Of a stretch of DNA of 8,399 bases, positions 1 through 6,969 are shown in pieces. Position 1 is the stretch's first letter. Each line of letters opens with the position of its first letter. The notes below the pieces were generated by a model. It worked only from the letters and a program-made list of their open reading frames with translations, ran no database searches and was not told where the DNA came from. The DNA is from Ignavibacteria bacterium (GTDB lineage: Bacteria; Bacteroidota; Ignavibacteria; Ignavibacteriales; Ignavibacteriaceae), in contig JAOTUT010000052.1 of the NCBI GenBank assembly GCA_029863735.1, positions 1-8,399 on the forward strand. The letters are read 5' to 3'. The position numbers were made by a program, and so were the translations under genes.

Positions 1-1275
1 GTTGAGTTTGCACTTTCCCATACACTGGATAATTTTGTTGATCATTATTTGCTTGCAGATCAACCCGAACCTGCTCAACCCGGTTACTGGGTAAATGACC
101 CAACTAATCAAAACAATACCGAACGAGTAAGAGAGCTAATGTATTGGTGGTATAATCTTATGCTATCACAGGGTTACTCTCTTCGAGAAAGAATGGTCTT
201 ATTCTGGCATAACCACTATGTAAGCGAAGTTTCAAAAGTTGGGCTGGCACAAAGAATGTACTGGCAAAATAAATTATTTCGTGATTTTGCAATGGGCAAT
301 ATCATCGATTTAACAAAAGCTGTTACGATTGACCCAGCAATGCTTATTTATCTCGATGGTAGGCAAAATAGAAAGGGTTCACCGAATGAGAACTACGCAC
401 GAGAGCTTCTTGAACTTTTCACACTTGGAATTGGCAACTACACTGAAGAAGATATTCAGGAAGGTGCAAGAGCTTTAACTGGATGGAGAGTTGATGGAAT
501 AACTTCTTATTTTACCGAAAGCCGGTTTGATGAGGGAACAAAAACATTTTTAGGTCAAACGGGTAACTTTAATCACGATGAGGTTGTTGATATAATCTTT
601 ACCCAGCAAACTGCAGCTACTTTCTTCTGCAGAGAATTATATCGTGAGTTTATGCACGTTGCTGTTGACGAACCGAGTGTGGAAACTATGGCGCAGATTC
701 TTCGTGATAATAATTATGAAATTAAACCTGTGCTTTCAACTTTATTAAAATCCGTAATGTTCCATACTGATGAAGTTAGAGGCGCTAAAATAAAAAATCC
801 TGTTGAATTGATTATTGGAACGATGCGTCAATTTAATGTTGAATCTCCTGATTATGTGTATATGAGGCAAGTTGCCGCACAATTAAAACAGGAATTATTC
901 GCCCCACCGAATGTCAGCGGCTGGGATGGCGATAAAGTTTGGATTAACACAACAACGCTACCTGCAAGAAATGTTTTTACAGATGCGGTGGTTAATGGTA
1001 GAAAGCCCAACGGCGGCGACTTAACATTTCAAGTAGAACTTGTTGAGTATGCAAGAACTTTTCCCAGTTCAGAAGATGCTATCCAGCTTATCGATGACAT
1101 TTCAAAAATATTCCTTCAATTTCCTTTAAGTGAAAACCGTAGAGAATACTTACTAAATACTTTGCTTGATGGTGCTGAAGTTTATGACTGGTCCACAAGC
1201 GATCCGCTGGCAGAAGACAGGCTAAAGCTGTTCTTCAAAGCGTTAATGAGATTATCAGAATATCAACTTTCATAA
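1..1275 (+). CDS. DUF1800 family protein (5'-truncated by window edge)
   Basis: The reading frame is open from base 1, so the N-terminus lies outside the window; a TTG at 49 is an internal Leu codon, not a start. About 424 residues are visible. DUF1800 hallmarks appear in order: FWHNHYV (about 202-222), NENYARELLELFTLG followed by a GARALTGW segment (385-486), FNHDEVVDIIF (about 568-600), and PPNVSGWDG then TLPARNVF near 904-978. These match the family's conserved blocks, and the C-terminus looks complete. The biochemical role of DUF1800 is not established; members are usually exported and encoded beside a DUF1501 gene, as here (14-nt gap). Unlike its partner it has no C-terminal T9SS sorting domain, ending in a plain helical segment. 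Any signal peptide would be in the missing part. Family assignment is secure; function is unknown. Confidence 0.93.
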   Translation, partial: VEFALSHTLDNFVDHYLLADQPEPAQPGYWVNDPTNQNNTERVRELMYWWYNLMLSQGYSLRERMVLFWHNHYVSEVSKVGLAQRMYWQNKLFRDFAMGNIIDLTKAVTIDPAMLIYLDGRQNRKGSPNENYARELLELFTLGIGNYTEEDIQEGARALTGWRVDGITSYFTESRFDEGTKTFLGQTGNFNHDEVVDIIFTQQTAATFFCRELYREFMHVAVDEPSVETMAQILRDNNYEIKPVLSTLLKSVMFHTDEVRGAKIKNPVELIIGTMRQFNVESPDYVYMRQVAAQLKQELFAPPNVSGWDGDKVWINTTTLPARNVFTDAVVNGRKPNGGDLTFQVELVEYARTFPSSEDAIQLIDDISKIFLQFPLSENRREYLLNTLLDGAEVYDWSTSDPLAEDRLKLFFKALMRLSEYQLS

Positions 1276-1277
1276 TC

Positions 1278-1283
1278 AGGAAG
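1278..1283 (+). promoter_or_regulatory. Ribosome binding site of the DUF1501 gene
   Basis: AGGAAG lies 6 nt before the ATG at 1290, inside the 14-nt gap after the DUF1800 stop. It fixes the DUF1501 start and supports co-transcription of the pair. Confidence 0.7.
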
Positions 1284-1289
1284 ATAATT

Positions 1290-2816
1290 ATGGACAGAAG
1301 ATCATTTTTACGAAATTTAGGAATGCTTGCCGGAGCCGGCTCAGTTTCAATGGCGTTAGGAAATATTCCATTAAGGGCATTTTCAAGATCCTTCCTGAAT
1401 ATTCAGGCAGTGAATGGAAAAGTTGTTGTGCTTCTTCAGTTAAGCGGAGGCAATGACGGATTGAATACAATTATACCGATAGAAGATAGCTTATATTATA
1501 ATGCACGTCCCTCACTTGGGATTAAAAAAGAAGATGCACTCAATCTAAATTATCTTACAGGAATGCACCCAGCGTTGCAGCCGTTAAAAAGTCTGTATGA
1601 TGATGGAATGTTAGCGGTTGTACAAAATGTTGGTTATGCAAGTCCTAACAGATCACATTTCAGGTCAACAGATATTTGGCTGAGTGCTTCAGATTCAAAT
1701 GTTGTTATTGATGATGGCTGGGTAGGAAGATATCTTGCTAAAGTATTGCCTGACCACAATCCTATTAATCCAGAACATCCATTAGCAATACAGATTGGAT
1801 CAACGCAATCATCATTACTTGAATGCACCTGCCAGGGTACAATGGGAATTTCATTTGAAAGCCCCAATCAATTTTATCAATTGATAAATGGAAGCACAGC
1901 TGATAACGATCCTCCTCCGAATACAATTGCAGGCAATCAATTAAAATATATTAAAGAAGTTGCAGCACTTTCAATTCGATACGCAGAAGTTATTAAAGAA
2001 AAAGCTGATCTGGTAGAAAACATAGCAACTTACCCCAACACACGTTTGGGAAGACAGCTTGCAATCGTTGCAGAATTAATTGCGGGCGGACTTGAAACAC
2101 CGGTTTATCTTACATCAATGGGTGGTTTTGATACTCATGCAAACCAGGCTAACAATCATGCAAATTTATTAACAGGTGTTGCACAGGCAATCGAAGCTTT
2201 CCAGACTGATTTAAAACTTCTGGGTATCGCTGATAAAGTTGTGCTTATGACTTTCTCCGAATTTGGAAGACGTGTAATCCAAAATGGAAGTGCAGGAACC
2301 GATCACGGAACTGCAGCACCGCTGTTTGTTATCGGAAGAAATGTTTATGGAGGTGTTTATGGTGCTAATCCGGATCTTTCTGATCTTGATAACAATGGAG
2401 ATATAAAATACAAATATGATTTCAGGCAGCTTTATGCAACTCTTTTAACACAGCAATTAGGAATGCCGTTAAATAGAATGTCCGATGTGCTTCAAAAAGA
2501 TTTTGAAACTTTACCGCTTATTTCAGAAAATGCCGGTAACTTGAATGGGCCAACAGCTTTTCAGCTTGAACAGAATTACCCCAATCCGTTTAATCCATCG
2601 ACTACAATTAGTTATTTTCTTAGAATTCCTCAGGCAGTAAAACTTGAAGTGTTTTCAACGGCTGGTGAAATTGTCACAACTCTTGTAAATGAATACCAGG
2701 ATGTTGGAAATTATAATGTTCAGTTTGATGGAAGCAGGTATTCAAGTGGGGTATATTTTGCACGGCTTGATTCAGGATCTTATCGTAAGACAATTAAAAT
2801 GATGCTTGTAAAATAA
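1290..2816 (+). CDS. DUF1501 family protein with Tat-type N-terminus and T9SS type A sorting domain
   Basis: The 508-residue protein starts with a twin-arginine signal (D-RRSFLRN at residues 2-9, then a small-residue hydrophobic stretch to about 24), suggesting folded export by Tat. The DUF1501 core (about 44-405) shows LSGGNDGLNT (51-60), GGFDTH (278-283), SEFGRR (323-328) and GTDHGTAAP (336-344). DUF1501 belongs to the alkaline phosphatase/sulfatase-like superfamily; D281, H283, D338 and H339 are plausible metal ligands by analogy, but no substrate is known. Residues 424-508 are a T9SS type A C-terminal domain (QNYPNPFNPST, then a beta-sandwich ending KTIKMMLVK), implying passage across the outer membrane and attachment or release at the surface. 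It is the second gene of the DUF1800-DUF1501 operon and is followed by a terminator hairpin. Domain calls are strong; enzymatic activity is inference. Confidence 0.95.
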   Translation: MDRRSFLRNLGMLAGAGSVSMALGNIPLRAFSRSFLNIQAVNGKVVVLLQLSGGNDGLNTIIPIEDSLYYNARPSLGIKKEDALNLNYLTGMHPALQPLKSLYDDGMLAVVQNVGYASPNRSHFRSTDIWLSASDSNVVIDDGWVGRYLAKVLPDHNPINPEHPLAIQIGSTQSSLLECTCQGTMGISFESPNQFYQLINGSTADNDPPPNTIAGNQLKYIKEVAALSIRYAEVIKEKADLVENIATYPNTRLGRQLAIVAELIAGGLETPVYLTSMGGFDTHANQANNHANLLTGVAQAIEAFQTDLKLLGIADKVVLMTFSEFGRRVIQNGSAGTDHGTAAPLFVIGRNVYGGVYGANPDLSDLDNNGDIKYKYDFRQLYATLLTQQLGMPLNRMSDVLQKDFETLPLISENAGNLNGPTAFQLEQNYPNPFNPSTTISYFLRIPQAVKLEVFSTAGEIVTTLVNEYQDVGNYNVQFDGSRYSSGVYFARLDSGSYRKTIKMMLVK

Positions 2817-2853
2817 AGAACGTGTAACTACACAGCTCGTTACTAAAACAAAA

Positions 2854-2885
2854 ATGCCATCCCGATAAGGATGGCATATTTTATT
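2854..2885 (+). terminator. Bidirectional intrinsic terminator between convergent genes
   Basis: A perfect 9-bp stem, ATGCCATCC (2854-2862) with GGATGGCAT (2869-2877), encloses a 6-nt loop. On the + strand it is followed by ATTTTATT, suiting the end of the DUF1800-DUF1501 operon. On the - strand it is followed by a T-rich run (complement of 2845-2853), so it can also stop citrate synthase transcripts. Confidence 0.8.
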
Positions 2886-2891
2886 GAAACT

Positions 2892-2920
2892 TGTAGAACA
2901 GATTATTAATCTGTTCTACA
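2892..2920 (-). terminator. Long hairpin downstream of citrate synthase
   Basis: A nearly uninterrupted palindrome: TGTAGAACAGATTA (2892-2905) and its exact reverse complement (2907-2920) around a single base, so a 13-bp stem with a 3-nt loop is realistic. It lies 14 nt past the citrate synthase stop on the - strand. The sequence after it in that direction is only modestly T-rich, so it may be a terminator, an mRNA-stabilising 3' hairpin, or a dispersed palindromic repeat. The hairpin is certain as sequence; its role is inferred. Confidence 0.55.
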
Positions 2921-2934
2921 TTTAGATTGTGTCT

Positions 2935-4242
2935 CTATTTCTTTATTCCAGCAATCTCTTCCATCATTGCTGTGGTAATTGATTTTGGTCTTTCTATCGG
3001 GTAGCCTAGAGCACGGTCCCAGATAATGTTAGCTATTACACCAAGAGCCCTGCCAACACCAAATAGCACAGTATAAAATTCATACTGGGTTAATCCATAA
3101 TACCATTGTATTACACCTGACTGAGCATCAACATTTGGCCATGGATTCTTAGCTTTGCCCTGTTCCAGCAAAATGGGTGGAGTAACCTTAAAAATCAAAT
3201 CAACATATTTAAATAAAGGATCATCAGGTAAATATTTTAGGCAAAATTCTCTTTGTGCCATGTAGCGCGGATCGGTCTTTCTTAACACTGCATGCCCAAA
3301 TCCTGGAATTACCTGTCCACCACTTAGAGTATCCCAAACAAATTTTTTCATTTCCTCTTCAGTAGGAACTTTACCGCCCATCTTTTTATAAACATCTTGT
3401 GTCCATCTTAGAACTTGTTCGTTTGCTAGTCCGTGGAGTGGTCCTGCCAAACCGTTTATCATTGCAGATGTTGCATAATAAACATCTGATAATGCACTTG
3501 CAACCAGATGCCCGGTGTGTGCACTTACATTTCCACTTTCGTGATCGCTATGGAGAATGAAGTACATTCTTGATACCTCGTCATAAGGTTTCTTTATCCC
3601 CATCATATGAGCAAAGTTACCGCCCAAATCCAGCTTGGGGTCAGCTTTAATTATATCCCCATTTTTGTACTTCAGTCTGTAAATAAATGCAGCAATGGTT
3701 GGAAGTTTTGCCAGGAGATTCATTCCATCTTCATAAGTTGCTGCCCAGTATTCCATTTTGTTTAAACCGGCATTGTACTCTTTTACAAATACTGATTCGC
3801 GCTGCATTGCAACTATAGCAGCAGAAAACATTGCCATCGGGTGGGAATCTGGTGGAAGCTGCTTTAAAACATTAAATACATAATCCGGCACTTTTGCTCT
3901 TTTATTAAATTCCTCGGCAACTTCCTTTGCATCTTTTTCTGTCGGTACTTCTCCGGTTAGAAGCAGATAGAAAAATCCCTCGACATAAGGCATTTCACTA
4001 CCAGGAACTTTTGGAAGTTTTTCCATTACTTCAGGAATTGTAAATCCCCTGAAGCGAATTCCTTCAAACGGGTCCAGATAAGATATGTCTGTTGTTAAAC
4101 TTTTAACTCCTCTGGCACCGCCAATGACCTGTGAAATTGTTACTTCACCAACTTTTACATCGCCGTGATCTTTTAACAGCTTTGTTGTACGAGGTCGCCA
4201 CTCCTCGATTTTTTTCCCTAGTTTTTCTTTTAATGCTGACAT
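2935..4242 (-). CDS. gltA: Citrate synthase, eukaryotic (mitochondrial)-type
   Basis: This 435-residue enzyme condenses acetyl-CoA with oxaloacetate to give citrate, the entry step of the TCA cycle, in the cytoplasm. It resembles mitochondrial citrate synthase more than E. coli-type GltA. Catalytic residues align with the pig heart enzyme: H270 in NGLAGPLHGLA (pig H274), H317 in GFGHAVLRKTDPRY (pig H320) and D372 in PWPNVDAQSG (pig D375). Oxaloacetate-binding H234, R326, R398 and R418 fall at the matching spacings (pig H238, R329, R401, R421). The block HSDHESGNVSAHT is also typical. There is no mitochondrial-style presequence. The ATG start is supported by GGAG 6 nt upstream. The gene appears monocistronic, with a 204-nt upstream gap and hairpins downstream. 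Bacterial enzymes of this type are known, for example in Geobacter. No key residue is missing. Confidence 0.97.
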   Translation of the reverse strand: MSALKEKLGKKIEEWRPRTTKLLKDHGDVKVGEVTISQVIGGARGVKSLTTDISYLDPFEGIRFRGFTIPEVMEKLPKVPGSEMPYVEGFFYLLLTGEVPTEKDAKEVAEEFNKRAKVPDYVFNVLKQLPPDSHPMAMFSAAIVAMQRESVFVKEYNAGLNKMEYWAATYEDGMNLLAKLPTIAAFIYRLKYKNGDIIKADPKLDLGGNFAHMMGIKKPYDEVSRMYFILHSDHESGNVSAHTGHLVASALSDVYYATSAMINGLAGPLHGLANEQVLRWTQDVYKKMGGKVPTEEEMKKFVWDTLSGGQVIPGFGHAVLRKTDPRYMAQREFCLKYLPDDPLFKYVDLIFKVTPPILLEQGKAKNPWPNVDAQSGVIQWYYGLTQYEFYTVLFGVGRALGVIANIIWDRALGYPIERPKSITTAMMEEIAGIKK

Positions 4243-4248
4243 TTTTTA

Positions 4249-4252
4249 CTCC
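4249..4252 (-). promoter_or_regulatory. Ribosome binding site of citrate synthase
   Basis: On the - strand GGAG (complement of CTCC) sits 6 nt before the ATG at 4242, confirming the start. Confidence 0.7.
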
Positions 4253-4319
4253 AGTGATTTTAGTTATAATTCAATGAATAATAGATTTAATTGATTGGTT
4301 ATAGTTTTTCTAATCGATC

Positions 4320-4342
4320 GAAGTCTTGGGTCGACTGACTTC
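4320..4342. repeat. Inverted repeat upstream of citrate synthase
   Basis: GAAGTC (4320-4325) and GACTTC (4337-4342) are 6-bp inverted arms around an 11-nt spacer that contains GTCGAC. It lies about 78-100 nt upstream of the citrate synthase start, where a regulator could bind, but no clear promoter can be aligned with it. Six-base arms may occur by chance. Confidence 0.3.
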
Positions 4343-4384
4343 AGAAAACAAGATAAGTGAGCTTTAATTGTAAGAGGTTTCAAG

Positions 4385-4448
4385 AATACCCCTTCTTTGA
4401 AAAAAATAAAAAATTGCTTATTTCAATATATCAATAATTAGGGGTATT
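4385..4448. repeat. Inverted repeat AATACCCC / GGGGTATT flanking the 3' end of the RNase gene
   Basis: AATACCCC (4385-4392) is exactly complementary to GGGGTATT (4441-4448), which overlaps the stop codon of the beta-CASP gene. The 48 nt between them are very AT-rich; on the - strand they contain T6 and T7 runs split by one A. Transcripts of the RNase gene could fold this into a long stem-loop or terminate in the T-rich run. No compact GC-rich hairpin precedes the T-run, so a classic intrinsic terminator is not clear. Confidence 0.35.
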
Positions 4449-5805
4449 AATCAAATAATATCTCTTTGTAATTCTCTGCTGCGTAAACTTTTTTTCCCGG
4501 AAATTGCTTAAGTATTGTTGCTCCCATCCAATCAATGGCTTCCTTATCCCCGTGAACAAGAACAACGGTGTTGGGTTTTAACTTAGTTACAATCGATACT
4601 AATTCTTCCCTTCTTGAATGAGCAGAGAATCTGAAATTTTTTATCTCACATTTAACTTCAACCTTTCTTCCTCTTTCAGTGATTTGGATTTTATCTCCTT
4701 TTCTTGCACTTGCAATGATACTTCCGGGAGTTGAAGGATCCATATATCCAACAGTGAAAATACCAGAATCTTTTTTATGCAGCCATCGCTTTGCAAGCAT
4801 ATAAGAGTAAGTAGATTCAATCATCATTCCACTTGAAGCAAGAACAATTGATGGAAATTTAAATAGTTCATCAAAGTCTTTCAGTTCATTCAAACCTTTC
4901 CGAGGAATTTCGTGAAGCAAAAGTTCTTTTTGATTCAGGTTAACGACGTAGCGGTTATAATCATAAACCCTGTTTATTTTATTTCCGATCCCGCCAGTAT
5001 AAATATCAACGCTTGTAATTTTATTTCTCTGCATTTGCAGCCAGATAGTAGCGAGCATTTCCTGAAGTTTTCCCAAAGCAAAAACAGGAATTAATACTGA
5101 GCCCCCATTATTTATTACTTTATTAATTGATGATGAAAATCGCTCGACTTCTTTTCCCCAATTATTAAATCCCGATAAATCTGTAGTCCCATAGGTTGTC
5201 TCGGTAATAAGTATGTCAACTTTTTCTGATGGCAAATTAGCGCCGGGTAGAAGAGTTTGAGAAGATAGGTTTATATCTCCCGTGAAAAATATTTTTCTTC
5301 CATTAAATGTTAAAAGAATTCCTGTCGAGCCAATAATATGTCCGGCATCAAAAAACTCAGCTTCAATCTCAGCATTGCTTTTCAAAGAGTCGAGAGTGAA
5401 TTTTTCATTGTATGATTTATAATTGATTGATTTTATCAGAAGATCAACCTCGTCTCGTGAATAGATTTCAAACTCAGTTTCATCAACCTGTCTTTTCAAA
5501 ATTGAAATTGCATTGTGAAGCGTTAACTCCGCTACTGCTCGTGTTTGGGGAGTGGTAATAATCTTTAAATGTGGAAACTTTTTTATTAGAAAGGGGAGAG
5601 CGTTCAAATGATCCTGGTGAGCATGTGAAATCAGTACATAATCTGTTGGTTTGTCGTTTAATAATTCAAAATTAGGAAGTGATTCTAAGCCGATTTTTTT
5701 CGGGTGCATTCCACAGTCTAAAATTATCCCGATGCCATCAATATTCAGGTAGTAGCAATTTGCACCTATTTCGCGCGCACCACCGAGTGGAAGGAATTTG
5801 ATCAT
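4447..5805 (-). CDS. Beta-CASP metallo-beta-lactamase-fold ribonuclease (CPSF-73-like)
   Basis: This 452-residue cytoplasmic protein belongs to the zinc-dependent RNA-processing beta-CASP branch of the metallo-beta-lactamase fold. It starts MIKFLPLGGAREIGAN, as family members do. All metal motifs are present: D30 (LDCG), H61-x-H63-x-D65-H66, H156 (DAGHIIGS) and D177 (FTGDIN). The beta-CASP motifs follow: motif A E202 in TETTYG, motif B H396 in FSAHS and motif C H418 in VLVHGD. The inserted beta-CASP domain lies at about 210-380 and includes SSGMM (324-328). Length and spacing match bacterial CPSF-73 homologues, which act as endo/exoribonucleases; it is not an RNase J, which is longer. Which RNAs it processes is unknown. 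The ATG has no recognisable Shine-Dalgarno. It is separated by 204 nt from citrate synthase and by 105 nt plus a hairpin from the upstream gene, so it is probably its own unit. Confidence 0.93.
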   Translation of the reverse strand: MIKFLPLGGAREIGANCYYLNIDGIGIILDCGMHPKKIGLESLPNFELLNDKPTDYVLISHAHQDHLNALPFLIKKFPHLKIITTPQTRAVAELTLHNAISILKRQVDETEFEIYSRDEVDLLIKSINYKSYNEKFTLDSLKSNAEIEAEFFDAGHIIGSTGILLTFNGRKIFFTGDINLSSQTLLPGANLPSEKVDILITETTYGTTDLSGFNNWGKEVERFSSSINKVINNGGSVLIPVFALGKLQEMLATIWLQMQRNKITSVDIYTGGIGNKINRVYDYNRYVVNLNQKELLLHEIPRKGLNELKDFDELFKFPSIVLASSGMMIESTYSYMLAKRWLHKKDSGIFTVGYMDPSTPGSIIASARKGDKIQITERGRKVEVKCEIKNFRFSAHSRREELVSIVTKLKPNTVVLVHGDKEAIDWMGATILKQFPGKKVYAAENYKEILFD

Positions 5806-5867
5806 TTAAATAATGTTTTTAATTGAAAAGAAAGATAAATGAATATGAGGATTATGGAAAGAAAGAT

Positions 5868-5896
5868 ACTCCCGCCGCCTGCTTTGCAACGGGAGT
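5868..5896 (-). terminator. Probable terminator of the T9SS cargo gene
   Basis: ACTCCCG (5868-5874) and CGGGAGT (5890-5896) form a 7-bp GC-rich stem, with a possible small inner stem TGC/GCA (5880-5888). On the - strand it begins 14 nt past the stop at 5911 and is followed by a pyrimidine-rich ATCTTTCTTTCC tract. The T-run is broken, so termination efficiency is uncertain. Confidence 0.6.
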
Positions 5897-5910
5897 TTGA
5901 AAAGAAGAAA

Positions 5911-6954
5911 TTATTTCATTAAAGTCATTTTGATAGAATTGGTATAATTACCAGCGGTAATTCTAGCAATGTATAAACCACTTGCTAATCCATTGCTAGC
6001 AAAGTCTGCTCTGTAAGTTCCTACAGATTGTTCTTCATTCACAAGAGTTGCAACTTCATTTCCAAGAATGTCATAAACTTTTAACTGAACAAACGATGCT
6101 TCAGGAATGCTGTACTCAATATTTGTAGAAGGGTTAAACGGATTGGGATAATTTTGACTCAGAGTATAATCTGTCGGTAATCCGCTAAGTTGTTCAACAC
6201 CAGAGGTTGTAAGTGCTCCATTATAACTAGTCCCATCTACGTTAATCGTACCACTGTTTGGTGGATTTGCATCAACTGCGGAAACGCTAACTTGTGCACC
6301 ATTTATTGCAACAAAATTGTAACTAACACTTGTTAAACCACTAATAGTTATTTCATCCCTAATCCTTAAAGCCCCATAACTTGCTCCACCTGGTATAGTC
6401 ATAGTACCATATGCATCTACGAGTGCACTTAATGAAACACTTGATGAAATTAACGGGGTACCATTAATATATAATGTTTGTATATATGGATGTGACCATT
6501 GCGAATTAATGGTCATTGGATGTTCAAACTGTCGCCTGTAGGGATCATTTCTTATCTCAGTTACAAAACCTGGTACTATACTAGATGTAACTGCATTACC
6601 TAAAACATCAAATGCTCCATTTATTGTAGAATATGACCAGATTTCTGATTGATCGCCTCCAATATTACTTAAACTGTAAGTGCAAATATTAGCACCTGGA
6701 AAATCACCAATATATGGTGTTGAAGCCGGATCAACACTTTCTAAGCTAACCATTAAATTAGATTGCAGAGTTGTGAAATCCCAGTTATTGCCCCCACCTG
6801 GTGAGCCAATATCAACACTTGATTGTAAAGTATCTTCGTGGATAGTTGCACTGTTCCCTACTGCAAACATATTAGCTACATCACCACTGGTTATGGTTAT
6901 CTGCGCTAATGCAGTACAGCTTGTCACTGTAAAAAATAGAAGAAATTTTTTCAT
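5911..6954 (-). CDS. Secreted protein with T9SS type A sorting domain, function unknown
   Basis: The chosen start gives 347 residues. Three in-frame ATGs occur at 6969, 6963 and 6954; GGAG at 6964-6967 is 9 nt before the last, which also gives a cleaner signal peptide (MKKFLLFFTVTSCTALAQ). Cleavage after ALA is likely, although VTSC also fits a lipobox. The next roughly 235 residues are rich in Gly, Ser, Thr and Asn with beta-strand character (for example GGGNNWDFTTLQS) and match no family I recognise. The last 85 residues are a T9SS type A domain (LSQNYPNPFNPST, VYDILGNEVATLVNE, NSIKMTLMK), so the product should cross the outer membrane by T9SS. It could be an adhesin, a surface-layer component or a small enzyme; nothing visible decides. 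It appears monocistronic: 293 nt without a gene upstream and a hairpin downstream. Confidence 0.9.
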   Translation of the reverse strand: MKKFLLFFTVTSCTALAQITITSGDVANMFAVGNSATIHEDTLQSSVDIGSPGGGNNWDFTTLQSNLMVSLESVDPASTPYIGDFPGANICTYSLSNIGGDQSEIWSYSTINGAFDVLGNAVTSSIVPGFVTEIRNDPYRRQFEHPMTINSQWSHPYIQTLYINGTPLISSSVSLSALVDAYGTMTIPGGASYGALRIRDEITISGLTSVSYNFVAINGAQVSVSAVDANPPNSGTINVDGTSYNGALTTSGVEQLSGLPTDYTLSQNYPNPFNPSTNIEYSIPEASFVQLKVYDILGNEVATLVNEEQSVGTYRADFASNGLASGLYIARITAGNYTNSIKMTLMK

Positions 6955-6963
6955 TTTCTTCAT

Positions 6964-6967
6964 CTCC
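6964..6967 (-). promoter_or_regulatory. Ribosome binding site deciding the T9SS cargo start
   Basis: GGAG on the - strand lies inside the first possible codons of the frame. It has no room to serve the ATGs at 6969 or 6963 but is 9 nt from the ATG at 6954, which favours the shortest start. Confidence 0.6.
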
Positions 6968-6969
6968 AT

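Noticed and set aside
49..51. TTG as the start of the DUF1800 gene
   Set aside because: The frame continues to base 1 with family-like sequence (DNFVDHYLLADQPEP), so the gene starts outside the window.
1288..1867. Two short - strand frames (1288-1470, 1634-1867) inside the DUF1501 gene
   Set aside because: They lie antisense to a well-supported gene, with no domain, signal or ribosome binding site.
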